Below the pieces are notes generated by a model. It was not told the DNA's origin. It saw only the letters and a program-made list of their open reading frames with translations, and searched no databases. From the NCBI GenBank assembly GCA_937890005.1, contig CALBZA010000041.1, positions 1 through 64,000 of the forward strand: DNA of 64,000 bases. Direction: 5' to 3'. A program made the position numbers and the translations under genes. Shown piece by piece: positions 17,776 through 26,117 of the stretch; the stretch's first letter is position 1; every line of letters begins with the position of its first letter. The DNA comes from an uncultured Verrucomicrobia subdivision 3 bacterium (GTDB lineage Bacteria > Verrucomicrobiota > Verrucomicrobiia > Limisphaerales > DASXHY01).

Positions 17776-19185
17776 ATGATTGCCTCCATCGCGAATACCT
17801 TCAGCAATTGCTTCAAGATCCCGGAACTCAAGTCGCGCATTCTGTTTACAGCGATGATTCTGGCGATCTGCCGGTTGGTCGCGACGGTGCCGATCCCTGG
17901 ATTGGACGGGCTTTCCCTCTCCCAGTTTGTAGCGAGTCTTGCGGATAGGGGTGGATCCCTTCTCGGTCTTTACAGCACGTTCACCGGTGGTGCGCTTCAA
18001 CGCTGCGCCATTGGTTCGCTGGGCATCATGCCATACATCAGCGCGACGATCATCGTGCAGTTGCTGACGGCTGTTTACGGTCCGTGGAGCAAGCTGGCCC
18101 GTGAAGAGGGTGGCCGGACCAAGTTGATTCAATACGGCCGTTACCTGACGGTTTTGTTGTGCTTGGGGCAGGGCTTTTTCATGGCGATCGGTTGGGAACA
18201 TCCGGAGTCAATCTTCGGGCCCGAAGTCGGACGCCTTGTTCTGTATCCCGATAGCTTTATTTGGTGGTATCGCATCCAGACGACACTCATTCTGACGGCG
18301 GGCACGCTGTTGCTGATGTGGCTGGGTGAGCAGATTACAGAACGTGGTATTGGAAACGGCATTTCGCTCATCATCACGGTCGGCATCCTTTCGGAAATTC
18401 CGATGGCTGTGCAGGGCTTGAAGGACATGTTCTTCCCGGCGGGTGATGCGGAAGGCGCTCGCTGGCCCCATGCGGTGGCGCTGGTGCTCTTGTTGGTCGG
18501 TGTGATTGCCGGCGTGATCGCGATCGTTCAGGCGCAGCGGAAGATTCCGGTTCAATACGCTCAGCGCGCTGTGGGTCGAAAAGTTTACTCGGGCGGAACG
18601 TCGTTCCTGCCGTTGCGTGTCAATCACGCGGGTGTGATGCCGATCATCTTCGCCCAGGCCATCCTGATGTTCCCGCAGAAGATTTTTGATACGATCGGGC
18701 GCAGTCTGATGGATAGCACCTCAGCCAGCGGGAAGTTCCTTCATGGCGTGTTCATGAAGCTTGCAACCGCACTCGATCACAACAGTTTCTGGTACCTGCT
18801 GTTCTACTCGTTGATGATCCTGTTCTTCTCATATTTCTGGGTTGCGACCCAGTTCAATGAGCTGCAGATCTCCGACGATCTGAAGAAGAACGGTGGATAT
18901 ATTCCGGGTGTTCGGCCGGGTCAGGCGACATCGGAGTACCTTCATAATGCAATGAGCCGGATCACTCTGGCGGGTGCCGTGTTCCTGCTGATCATCGCGG
19001 TGATTCCGATGATTCTGGCTGCGCAAATGAAGATCGATTATCGGGTGGCGCAGTTTTTCGGCGGCACGAGCATATTGATTTCGGTTGGTGTCGTGCTGGA
19101 TACGATGCGTCAGATGGAATCGCACCTGTTGATGCGGCACTACGACGGATTTTTGAAGAAGGGCCGCGTCAAGGGTCGTATCTGA
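17776..19185 (+). CDS. secY: Preprotein translocase subunit SecY
   Basis: 469 residues with ten membrane helices, forming the protein-conducting channel. Recognisable parts: FTGGALQRCAIGSLGIMPYISATIIVQ (plug/helix 2), GERGIGNG-like ITERGIGNGISLII, RKIPVQYAQR, and GGYIPGVRPGQATSEYL. A little longer than the E. coli protein (443). It follows rplO by 14 bases; adk, often next, is absent. Confidence 0.97.
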   Translation: MIASIANTFSNCFKIPELKSRILFTAMILAICRLVATVPIPGLDGLSLSQFVASLADRGGSLLGLYSTFTGGALQRCAIGSLGIMPYISATIIVQLLTAVYGPWSKLAREEGGRTKLIQYGRYLTVLLCLGQGFFMAIGWEHPESIFGPEVGRLVLYPDSFIWWYRIQTTLILTAGTLLLMWLGEQITERGIGNGISLIITVGILSEIPMAVQGLKDMFFPAGDAEGARWPHAVALVLLLVGVIAGVIAIVQAQRKIPVQYAQRAVGRKVYSGGTSFLPLRVNHAGVMPIIFAQAILMFPQKIFDTIGRSLMDSTSASGKFLHGVFMKLATALDHNSFWYLLFYSLMILFFSYFWVATQFNELQISDDLKKNGGYIPGVRPGQATSEYLHNAMSRITLAGAVFLLIIAVIPMILAAQMKIDYRVAQFFGGTSILISVGVVLDTMRQMESHLLMRHYDGFLKKGRVKGRI

Positions 19186-19221
19186 ATCCCTCCTGACCCG
19201 ATTGTGGGTTAGGATACGAAC

Positions 19222-19998
19222 ATGATAGTTCTAAAAAGTGACCGGGATTTGGAGGCGATGCGACCAGCCTGCACGATAGCAGGCACGGTGCTGGATGAAG
19301 TGGCGGCATTCATCAAGCCGGGATTGACGACTAGCGAGGTCGATGAATTTGCGGCAGAGCGGATCAGGAGTTATGGCGCCAAGAGCGCGTTTCTCGGCTA
19401 CCGGAAGTATCCGTGTCATATCTGCATCTCGGTGAACGAGCAGGTGGTTCACGGCCTGGCGGGAAATCGCGTGTTGAAGTTTGGCGACATCGTGAGCCTG
19501 GACGTCGGTGTGGTGCACAACGGTTTTATTGGGGATACAGCGAGAACGGTTGCGGTGGGCGGATGCGGGGTGCTGGGGCAGAAGCTTATGGACGTGACCG
19601 AAAAGTCGCTTTATGAGGGAATCGCGCAGGCGGTTCCGGGGAAGCGGGTTGTGGACATCTCCCGGGCGATTCAAAATTACGTAGAATCGAACGGGTTCAG
19701 CGTTGTGCGCGAGTTCGTCGGGCACGGTGTCGGGCGGACAATGCATGAAGAGCCGCAGATTCCGAATTTCGACGAAAAGAAGAAGAAATCGCCGGAGCTG
19801 CGGCCCGGAATGACGCTGGCGATCGAGCCGATGGTGAACGCGGGTTTACCGGGCGTAAAAATTTTGAATGATGGCTGGACAGTGATTACCCAAGATGGTT
19901 CATTGTCCGCTCATTTTGAGCATACGGTTCTGGTCACCGAGGGTGAGCCGGAAATCATGACATGGCCGGAGAAGATGCCTTCAAAGTTGAGGGCGTAG
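19222..19998 (+). CDS. map: Type I methionine aminopeptidase
   Basis: 258 residues; removes N-terminal Met. Metal ligands are in SLDVGVVHNGFIGDTAR (two Asp), VGHGVGRTMHEEP (His), TLAIEPM (Glu) and FEHTVLVTEGEPE (Glu). The 3' end overlaps infA by 37 bases. There is an AGGA sequence upstream of the ATG at 19222. Confidence 0.97.
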   Translation: MIVLKSDRDLEAMRPACTIAGTVLDEVAAFIKPGLTTSEVDEFAAERIRSYGAKSAFLGYRKYPCHICISVNEQVVHGLAGNRVLKFGDIVSLDVGVVHNGFIGDTARTVAVGGCGVLGQKLMDVTEKSLYEGIAQAVPGKRVVDISRAIQNYVESNGFSVVREFVGHGVGRTMHEEPQIPNFDEKKKKSPELRPGMTLAIEPMVNAGLPGVKILNDGWTVITQDGSLSAHFEHTVLVTEGEPEIMTWPEKMPSKLRA

Positions 19999-20189
19999 TT
20001 GTTGAAGTTCTTCCGAAACAGCTGTTTCGGGTGGAACTGGCGAACGGCCACAAGGTCCTGGCCTACGCGATCGGGAAAGCGAAGCAGAGCTTTTCAGCGC
20101 AGGTTGGTGACAAAGTAAAGCTGCAGATGTCGCCCTACGACCTGTCGGAAGGGCGAATCGTCGTCGAAACGAAAACGAATTTAAAATGA
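19962..20189 (+). CDS. infA: Translation initiation factor IF-1
   Basis: 75 residues with an OB-fold: [37 protein letters not shown] and [17 protein letters not shown]. It blocks the A site during initiation. The ATG at 19962 fits the family start, which puts 37 bases of the gene inside map in another frame. The stop overlaps the rpmJ ATG (ATGA). Confidence 0.96.
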   Translation: MAGEDAFKVEGVVVEVLPKQLFRVELANGHKVLAYAIGKAKQSFSAQVGDKVKLQMSPYDLSEGRIVVETKTNLK

Positions 20190-20299
20190 AAGTTCGAGCA
20201 TCAGTTAAGAAACTTTGCGAAAACTGCAAAGTCATCCGGCGCAAAGGCGTCATTCGCGTCATTTGCAGCAACAAGCGCCACAAGCAACGGCAAGGATAA
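20186..20299 (+). CDS. rpmJ: 50S ribosomal protein L36 (zinc form)
   Basis: 37 residues beginning [17 protein letters not shown]. Cys11, Cys14, Cys27 and His32 form the zinc site of the C+ type. The ATG overlaps the infA stop by four bases and the gene ends three bases before rpsM. Confidence 0.97.
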   Translation: MKVRASVKKLCENCKVIRRKGVIRVICSNKRHKQRQG

Positions 20300-20302
20300 T
20301 TT

Positions 20303-20698
20303 ATGGCACGCATCATTGGTGTAGAAGTTCCGCCAAACAAGCGCATCGACATTGCGCTTCGCTACATTTACGGCATCGGCCCGAAAAACGCGGTCGATAT
20401 TCTGGCCAAAGCCCAGATTGATCCGAGCATTCGAGCGAAGGACCTGACTGAAGCCCAGCTTTCGCAGATCGTTCATGCGATCCAGGAGGGCAAGTACGTG
20501 ATCGAAGGTGATCTTCGCCGTGAGATCGGCATGAACCTGAAGCGTCTTCAGGGTATCAAGTGCTATCGCGGTGTCCGTCACATGCGCGGCCTCCCCGTTC
20601 GCGGCCAGCGCACCCAGACCAACGCACGCACCCGCAAGGGACCGCGCAAGACCGTCGGTGTCCAACGCAATCCGAACGCCAAGACCGGTATTCACTAA
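20303..20698 (+). CDS. rpsM: 30S ribosomal protein S13
   Basis: 131 residues: [19 protein letters not shown], a helix-two-turn-helix motif around [14 protein letters not shown], and the C-terminal [14 protein letters not shown] tail that contacts tRNA. Forms bridge B1 with L5. Confidence 0.98.
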   Translation: MARIIGVEVPPNKRIDIALRYIYGIGPKNAVDILAKAQIDPSIRAKDLTEAQLSQIVHAIQEGKYVIEGDLRREIGMNLKRLQGIKCYRGVRHMRGLPVRGQRTQTNARTRKGPRKTVGVQRNPNAKTGIH

Positions 20699-20707
20699 TT
20701 TTTTGTT

Positions 20708-21292
20708 ATGGCCGAAGAAACCAAGAAGAAAGCCGCTCCCAAGAAAGAGGCAAAGCCCGAAGCGGCTGCTGAAGAAACCAAAGCAGCTGCCAAGAAGGCG
20801 CCTGCTGCCGAAGCTGCTCCTGCCGCTGCACCTGCAGCCCCAGCTGCTCCGGAAGCTCCCGTCGCCGCCGCAGCCCCGACCGCAGCCGAACTGCTTGCGG
20901 ACGATCTGGCCACCAAAAAGATCATCAAGGCCAAGGGCGCGAAGAATATTTCCGTTGGTATCGCGAACATCCTCGCGACGTTCAACAACACCCAGGTCAC
21001 CATCACCGACATGCACGGCAACCTGCTCGGCTGGTCGAGCGCCGGCCGCGTCGGTTTCAAGGGTTCCCGCAAGAGCACTGCATACGCAGCTCAACAGGTC
21101 GCCCAGGACGCCGCCCGCCAGGCGATGTCGCACGGAATGAAGGAAGTTGAAGTGCGCGTCAAAGGTCCCGGCTCCGGTCGTGAATCCGCCATCCGCGCAC
21201 TGCAGGCGATCGGGCTGGAAATCACCACCATCAAGGACGTGACCCCGGTTCCGCACAACGGCTGCCGCCCGCGCAAGAAGCGCCGCGTGTAA
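20708..21292 (+). CDS. rpsK: 30S ribosomal protein S11 with Ala/Lys/Glu-rich N-terminal extension
   Basis: 194 residues, versus about 129 in E. coli. The first ~70 residues are an Ala/Pro/Lys/Glu low-complexity stretch; the S11 fold begins at [20 protein letters not shown] and ends in [18 protein letters not shown]11 sits on the 30S platform and supports mRNA selection. The extension could be surface-exposed, but its role is unknown. The gene stop codon overlaps the start of a heptad repeat. Confidence 0.96.
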   Translation: MAEETKKKAAPKKEAKPEAAAEETKAAAKKAPAAEAAPAAAPAAPAAPEAPVAAAAPTAAELLADDLATKKIIKAKGAKNISVGIANILATFNNTQVTITDMHGNLLGWSSAGRVGFKGSRKSTAYAAQQVAQDAARQAMSHGMKEVEVRVKGPGSGRESAIRALQAIGLEITTIKDVTPVPHNGCRPRKKRRV

Positions 21293-21321
21293 ATCGTCAA
21301 TCGTCAATCGCAACTCGTAAA
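21291..21321 (+). repeat. AATCGT-type heptads in the rpsK-rpsD spacer
   Basis: Four units in 7-base phase (AAATCGT, CAATCGT, CAATCGC and a degenerate fourth). The first two bases of the array belong to the rpsK stop codon; the array ends a few bases before the rpsD ATG. Confidence 0.75.
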
Positions 21322-21326
21322 TTTCT

Positions 21327-21935
21327 ATGGCTCGTTATACAGGTCCCCGCGTTCGCATCAGCCGCCGTTTCGGAGTGCCGATCTTTGGCCCGACGAAATA
21401 TCTCGAACGCCGCAATTATGGTCCGGGTGTTCATGGCCCGAAGTCCCGCCGCAAGCATACAGAATACGGTCTGGGACTGATCGAGAAGCAGAAGCTCCGT
21501 TACTACTACGGCCTTCTCGAGCGCCAGTTCCGCGGTGTTTATGAAAAGGCGCTGCGCCGCCGTGGTGTCACGGGTGAGCAGATGCTGCAGATTCTCGAGA
21601 CCCGACTGGACAACGTCGTGTTTCACCTCGGTTTTGCGAACACTCGCGCCGCTGCGCGTCAGATGGTGTCGCATGGCCACATTCAGGTGAACGGCCGCAA
21701 GGTCAGCATTCCGTCTTACGCGCTCCGCGTGAACGACGTGATCACGGTCAAGAACACCAACGTGTCCCGCCAGCTCGCCACGAAAAACCTTGAAAGCGCC
21801 ACCAGCCGCTCCATTCCGGACTGGCTGTCGTTCAACAAGGATGAGTTCAAAGGCGTCGTGATGCGCATTCCGACGCGCGACGAAATCAATCCGATTGCGA
21901 ACGAGCAGGCGGTTGTCGAATTTTATTCCCGCTAA
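21327..21935 (+). CDS. rpsD: 30S ribosomal protein S4
   Basis: 202 residues: MARYTGPRVRISRRFG, the helical domain with GVTGEQMLQILETRLDNVVF, the S4 RNA-binding motif MVSHGHIQVNGRKVSIPSY, and a basic C-terminus. Initiates 16S rRNA assembly. Confidence 0.98.
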   Translation: MARYTGPRVRISRRFGVPIFGPTKYLERRNYGPGVHGPKSRRKHTEYGLGLIEKQKLRYYYGLLERQFRGVYEKALRRRGVTGEQMLQILETRLDNVVFHLGFANTRAAARQMVSHGHIQVNGRKVSIPSYALRVNDVITVKNTNVSRQLATKNLESATSRSIPDWLSFNKDEFKGVVMRIPTRDEINPIANEQAVVEFYSR

Positions 21936-21965
21936 TAACAACTGAGTGTTCGGTTCAAAGCCCGG

Positions 21966-22007
21966 TTTTCAGTTCTGAAAACTGCGGCTGAAAAACTGAA
22001 GACTCGA
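21966..22007 (+). repeat. ACTGAA-type heptads in the rpsD-rpoA spacer
   Basis: About six units in register. They include AACTGAA followed by GACTCGA, similar to the AACTGAA and GACTTTT pair in front of rplO. A perfect 8-base stem, GTTTTCAG / CTGAAAAC with a 2-base loop, overlaps the array. The remaining spacer to rpoA (22008-22082) shows no gene. Confidence 0.7.
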
Positions 22008-22082
22008 AAACAATTATACGGACCGGTTCAGCTGCGGGAGTAAAGGCTGGGACGGTCAGATTAAAATTGTTGAAAGGATACC

Positions 22083-23102
22083 ATGCCAGTACGTCTTGGA
22101 CGTTTTGAAATGCCGAAGCGGTTGACCAAAGATGAGTCTACCGCCACGGAAACCTACGCAAAATTTATTGCCGAGCCGTTTGAAACCGGTTACGGCCACA
22201 CGATCGGCAACTCGCTTCGTCGTGTGCTGCTTTCCTCGCTGGAAGGCGCCGCCATCACCTCGATCAAAATCGACGGTGCGATGCACGAATTCACGACCGT
22301 TGAGGGCGTGGTGGAAGACGTGACCGAAATCGTTTTGAACCTGAAGAAGGTTCTTTTCAAGGCACACACTCGCGACACCCAGACCCTGTTGCTTTCGGTC
22401 AACAAGGAGGGAGAAGTCACGGCTGCAGACATCCAGCTCAACCAGAACGTTGAGCTTGTGAATCCGCAGCAGCACATCTGCACTCTCGACAAGAAGAAGA
22501 AGTTCGAGATGGAGCTGGAAGTGAAGATTGGCCGCGGGTTCCTGCCCGGTGACGAAAACAAGAAGCCCAATCAGGCGATTGGCGTCATTGCGATCGACTC
22601 GCTGTTTTCTCCGGTCAGCCGTGTCCGCTATGCGGTGGAAAGCGCCCGTGTCGGACAGCGCACCGATTATGACCGCCTGATCCTCGAGATCTGGACCGAT
22701 GGACGCATTACTCCGGACGACGCGCTTACCCAGGCTTCGGCGATTCTCGCGCATCACCTCGACGTCTTTGTCGGATATGACAAGAGCGCGGTTGAATTTG
22801 AAGAGGTCGTGGACAAGCAGGACGAAGAAAAGTCCAAGCTCAAGAAGCTGCTCAATATGAGCGTGAACGAAATCGAGCTGAGCGTCCGCGCTGCAAACTG
22901 CTTGAACAACGCCAACATCACGACGGTTGGTCAGTTGGCCATGAAGACCGAATCCGAAATGCTCAAGTACCGCAACTTCGGAAAGAAGTCGTTGAACGAA
23001 ATCAAAGACAAACTTCAGGCACTCGGTCTGTCGCTCGGCATGAGCTTCGATGGCGACCTGCTCGATGCGCCCAAGGAAGATTCCGGGCTCGTGACCCGAT
23101 AA
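22083..23102 (+). CDS. rpoA: DNA-directed RNA polymerase subunit alpha
   Basis: 339 residues. The N-terminal assembly domain has FETGYGHTIGNSLRRVLLSSL; the C-terminal domain has LSVRAANCLNNANITTVGQL and FGKKSLNEIKDKL, for DNA and activator contacts. AAAGGA lies upstream of the ATG at 22083. Confidence 0.98.
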   Translation: MPVRLGRFEMPKRLTKDESTATETYAKFIAEPFETGYGHTIGNSLRRVLLSSLEGAAITSIKIDGAMHEFTTVEGVVEDVTEIVLNLKKVLFKAHTRDTQTLLLSVNKEGEVTAADIQLNQNVELVNPQQHICTLDKKKKFEMELEVKIGRGFLPGDENKKPNQAIGVIAIDSLFSPVSRVRYAVESARVGQRTDYDRLILEIWTDGRITPDDALTQASAILAHHLDVFVGYDKSAVEFEEVVDKQDEEKSKLKKLLNMSVNEIELSVRAANCLNNANITTVGQLAMKTESEMLKYRNFGKKSLNEIKDKLQALGLSLGMSFDGDLLDAPKEDSGLVTR

Positions 23103-23112
23103 CAGGAAGTAT

Positions 23113-23556
23113 ATGCGACACCTTAAGAGAACAGCCAAGTTGGGCCGCACCGGCGAACACCGGAATGCGATGCTGGCCAATCTGGTCTGCAGCCTTATCA
23201 AACACAAACGCGTGACCACCACGCTCGCCAAGGCCAAAGCCGCCCGTTCAGTGGCTGAGAAGCTGGTCACCCTCGGCAAGAAGGGAACCATTCATGCCCG
23301 CCGCCTCGCAGTGGCCCGGTTGCATCAGGAAGATGCCGCGAAGATTCTCTTCACCGAGATTGCCCCTTCCCAGAAGGGCCGCAACGGCGGATACACCCGC
23401 ATCGTGAAGCTGCATCAGCGCCAGGGCGATGCCTCGCAGCTCGCCATTCTGGAATGGGTGGACTACACTCCTTCCGTTGAAGCTCCGACCGAAACCAAGG
23501 CGGAAGCCAAGCCGGCCGAGTCGAAGGAAACCAAGGCTGCCGAAGCCAAGGCCTGA
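23113..23556 (+). CDS. rplQ: 50S ribosomal protein L17 with acidic/Lys-rich C-terminal tail
   Basis: 147 residues: MRHLKRTAKLGRTGEHRNAM and VCSLIKHKRVTTTLAKAKA at the N-terminus. The last ~25 residues are an Ala/Lys/Glu-rich tail beyond the usual end. AGGAAG precedes the ATG. Last gene of the long operon, followed by a terminator. Confidence 0.97.
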   Translation: MRHLKRTAKLGRTGEHRNAMLANLVCSLIKHKRVTTTLAKAKAARSVAEKLVTLGKKGTIHARRLAVARLHQEDAAKILFTEIAPSQKGRNGGYTRIVKLHQRQGDASQLAILEWVDYTPSVEAPTETKAEAKPAESKETKAAEAKA

Positions 23557-23577
23557 TTCGATCCTTCTGACATTTGC

Positions 23578-23607
23578 AAAGCCTATCCTTCCGGACAGGC
23601 TTTTTTG
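23578..23607 (+). terminator. Terminator of the ribosomal operon
   Basis: Stem AAAGCCT-A-TCC / GGA-C-AGGCTTT with loop TTCC and a following T-run, 21 bases after the rplQ stop. Confidence 0.9.
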
Positions 23608-23641
23608 TTGTCCCGAATCGAACGTCAACCTACAAAGCGGC

Positions 23642-24223
23642 ATGAACCGTTGTCCCTGGGCGCAAGACGAGTTGAACGCGAAGTATCATGACACCGAGTG
23701 GGGTGTTCCGGTGCATGACGATCGACTTCTTTTCGAAATGTTGATTCTCGAAGGAGCGCAGGCCGGTCTGAGCTGGATCACAATCCTCAAGAAGCGGGAG
23801 AACTATCGCCGGGCTTTCGACAATTTTGATGCGCGAAGGATCGCGAAATATGACGCGAAACGGGTTGAGAAACTGATGGGCGATCCCGGCATCGTTCGAA
23901 ACCGGTTGAAGATTGAATCGACAGTTCGGAATGCAAAGGCATTCCTCGAAGTGCAAAAGGAATTTGGAAGCTTTGATGCCTACATCTGGCAGTTCGTTGG
24001 CGGCAAACCGATTCAGAATCGGAGAAGATCGATGAAGGATATTCCCGCGCGAACGCAGGAGTCAGATGCGATGAGCAAAGATCTATTGAAACGTGGGTTC
24101 AAATTCGTCGGCTCGACAATCTGCTATGCCTACATGCAGGCAGTCGGAATGGTCAACGATCACATCACAGACTGTTTTCGTTACGACGCAATCAAAGGAA
24201 GCGAACATTCTCACAGAAGATAA
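23642..24223 (+). CDS. tag: DNA-3-methyladenine glycosylase I
   Basis: Base-excision repair enzyme that removes 3-methyladenine. 193 residues, similar to E. coli Tag. The zinc ligands are Cys4, His16, His174 and Cys178. The active-site segment ILEGAQAGLSWITILKKRE contains Glu37. The ATG at 23642 fits the family start MNRCPWAQ; the frame extends upstream into rplQ and is not used. It directly follows the operon terminator. Confidence 0.96.
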   Translation: MNRCPWAQDELNAKYHDTEWGVPVHDDRLLFEMLILEGAQAGLSWITILKKRENYRRAFDNFDARRIAKYDAKRVEKLMGDPGIVRNRLKIESTVRNAKAFLEVQKEFGSFDAYIWQFVGGKPIQNRRRSMKDIPARTQESDAMSKDLLKRGFKFVGSTICYAYMQAVGMVNDHITDCFRYDAIKGSEHSHRR

Positions 24224-24300
24224 CGAAACGAAGTGCTCGCTCGTGTCCTGGCTGTCTTCGTTCTCTTCGTTTCCTTCTGTGGAAATTTCCACTGTTGAAC

Positions 24301-24564
24301 TCAGCGGACAAACAGCAGCACAACTGCGGCGAGCAGGATTACTGCGACAATCCACCAGAACCACGGAAGCCCGCTTGGTGAAGATTTGTTTGATCCAAAT
24401 TCCTTCTCAACGAACTTGTCGTAGTCAAATTCGTCATCCGGCAGATCCAGTCCCGCAGCGTAGGCTTCCTCCGACCAGCCAGTTTCCTCGTCGGAGCCGC
24501 ACTCCGGACAGGCTTTTGCTTTCGGTGGAACTTCCGCGCCACAGTTGGGACAAATGGAAGGCAT
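24301..24564 (-). CDS. Small zinc-ribbon membrane protein
   Basis: 87 residues. An N-terminal zinc ribbon (Cys5, Cys8, Cys19, Cys22) is followed by an acidic linker and a C-terminal membrane helix (about 66-86, WFWWIVAVILLAAVVLLFV). Role unknown; probably tail-anchored with the zinc ribbon in the cytoplasm. It is downstream of the GNAT gene on the same strand, separated by an inverted heptad repeat element. The ATG abuts that element. Confidence 0.8.
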   Translation of the reverse strand: MPSICPNCGAEVPPKAKACPECGSDEETGWSEEAYAAGLDLPDDEFDYDKFVEKEFGSNKSSPSGLPWFWWIVAVILLAAVVLLFVR

Positions 24565-24566
24565 CT

Positions 24567-24594
24567 ATGATTTATGATTGATGATTGACGATTT
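24567..24594. repeat. ATGATTT-type heptad array, left arm
   Basis: Four units in phase: ATGATTT, ATGATTG twice, and ACGATTT. Bases 24569-24586 are the perfect reverse complement of part of the array at 24644-24662. Confidence 0.85.
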
Positions 24595-24629
24595 GAAACG
24601 GGATTTGAACATCGCTCGTGCCGGCCACG

Positions 24630-24671
24630 AAATCATACATCCTAAATCATCAATCATAAATCCCCACTCAT
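24630..24671. repeat. AAATCAT-type heptad array, right arm
   Basis: Six units in phase, including AAATCAT twice and CAATCAT. Inverted relative to the array at 24567-24594, giving an 18-base stem around a loop of about 57 bases. The GNAT gene stop codon lies in its last unit. Confidence 0.85.
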
Positions 24672-25252
24672 CCTCCCACACCGGCATATTCCTCATCCAC
24701 CTTCAGGTTCAATCCCATCAGGACATAGTCATGTGAGATCGCCTGCATGTCCTTCACGTATTCCTCCAGGCGGAGGAGGTTGCTGAAGCCGAGCATGGCG
24801 AACATCTTGATCGCGGCTTCCTGTTCGCCGATGAACTCCGCCTCCAGCCGTTCAAGACCGAGATTGCGAGAGAGTTCGGATATTTCCTTCACCAACGTCC
24901 GCGCAAGACCCCGGCCGCGATAATTCGGAAGGACGAGCACGCTCACCCGGCCGATGTGGCGTTTCCAGCCGCCCTGTTGCTGATGCAACGTCGCCACGCC
25001 GACGATTTTGGAATCCGCGAGGGCGAGCAAAGGAAATTTTTTGCCGAGGTCAATGTGATGGCACCAGTCGCGAATGACGGCGGGATCGCTGATCCGATGC
25101 TTGATGAACATGCGCTCGTGTTCTGGAATCGCCTGGAAGAACTCGTAGAATTTTTTTTCATCGTCCTTCCGCAAAGGTCGAAGCGTGCATTGGAACTTCT
25201 CCTTGAGTTCGATTTTCCTGGGAAACTTCTGAAGTTCGAGATCCAGAGACAT
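24668..25252 (-). CDS. GNAT family N-acetyltransferase
   Basis: 194 residues from the ATG at 25252. The acetyl-CoA-binding motif A is seen in SVLVLPNYRGRGLARTLVKE (R/Q-x-x-G-x-G/A), followed by LERLEAEFIGEQEAAIKMF and MLGFSNLLRLEEYV. It transfers an acetyl group from acetyl-CoA to an unknown amine. The N-terminal half contains LRPLRKDDEKKFYEFF. The frame runs 495 bases further upstream but that part has no protein-like character. Confidence 0.85.
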   Translation of the reverse strand: MSLDLELQKFPRKIELKEKFQCTLRPLRKDDEKKFYEFFQAIPEHERMFIKHRISDPAVIRDWCHHIDLGKKFPLLALADSKIVGVATLHQQQGGWKRHIGRVSVLVLPNYRGRGLARTLVKEISELSRNLGLERLEAEFIGEQEAAIKMFAMLGFSNLLRLEEYVKDMQAISHDYVLMGLNLKVDEEYAGVGG

Positions 25253-25304
25253 AGGGTTCCTTTGTTTGAGGTTGCCCCAGTCATTCCAGAGAAGGAGTGC
25301 GGTG

Positions 25305-26060
25305 TCAATACAGCCGCGGAGGTTCGCCCGCAATTCCGCACGTGTGATCCAGCGTGGTTTCGTCGATCGCAGCCGGATCAATGCTCCATCGGGCTGCGAG
25401 CAGAGGAACCTTTTCTGTGTTGGCGACAGGCGCTTCTCCCGAATTGAAGATGTCGTCGAATGTTTCGAAGTATTCGAAGCATCGCATTCCAATCTCCTGC
25501 TCGGCGGGAGTGGGCTGGCCCTGATTCCAGAGTGTTTTTCCGGCCCAGGCATAGGCGCGGAGAATTTTTCCGTCGCGAGCGCGCATCCAGGCGTGGTGAG
25601 AGAGCGCGGTGTTGGCACAGAACAACTGCACCTCCCCAAGCTTTTCGCTGATACGCAAGAGAGCCCGGAAACAGGCGTCCACGTCGTCAAACGGATCCGG
25701 GATTCCGGAGCCGACGATGATGATCCAGCCACGGATGGGAGGCGCAATGAACAGCTTCAAATCACCGGAAAGTCCCTGAAACCAGGAGCAGGGGCGGGGA
25801 TTGTTCAGATGAAAGGCAGCCTGGACCGATTCAATGTTTCGTCCCCGAACGGCCATCCAGGAAGTTGGACGCTGCGAAAAGTGTTGCGGCGTGAGGGAGT
25901 GAAAGCCGTCGAGGTGAAGCAATTGTTCCGGAACAGAAATCGTCTGCTGCCGTCGCTGACGCCGCCAGTGCATCAGCAACAGGAGTATTGCCGCCCCTGA
26001 CGTCAGCGCCAGACTCAGGAGCGTGAGAAGCAGAGCCGGGATCAGGTCCTGCGCGTTCAC
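25305..26060 (-). CDS. Membrane-anchored protein of unknown function
   Basis: 251 residues. A single N-terminal membrane helix (about 8-31) is followed by a basic segment (HWRRQRRQQ) and a soluble domain with no family I recognise. That domain includes RGWIIIVGSGIPDPFDDVD and RARDGKILRAYAWAGKTLW. The Trp- and Cys-rich content suggests a real fold. It is 52 bases upstream of the GNAT gene and 57 bases downstream of cutA, all on the minus strand, so the four genes may form a unit. Confidence 0.7.
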   Translation of the reverse strand: MNAQDLIPALLLTLLSLALTSGAAILLLLMHWRRQRRQQTISVPEQLLHLDGFHSLTPQHFSQRPTSWMAVRGRNIESVQAAFHLNNPRPCSWFQGLSGDLKLFIAPPIRGWIIIVGSGIPDPFDDVDACFRALLRISEKLGEVQLFCANTALSHHAWMRARDGKILRAYAWAGKTLWNQGQPTPAEQEIGMRCFEYFETFDDIFNSGEAPVANTEKVPLLAARWSIDPAAIDETTLDHTCGIAGEPPRLY

Positions 26061-26117
26061 AACCCAAACCTACGCCCCGAGAACCGCAGTGCAAACTGGG
26101 ATCAAACCTTCCGGTCT

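Noticed and set aside
22056..23291. 411-codon minus-strand reading frame opposite rpoA/rplQ
   Set aside because: Antisense to two certain genes, with no recognisable domain.
24224..24300. GAAAC/GAAG-rich stretch as a further heptad array
   Set aside because: The spacing of repeated motifs is not a steady 7 bases.
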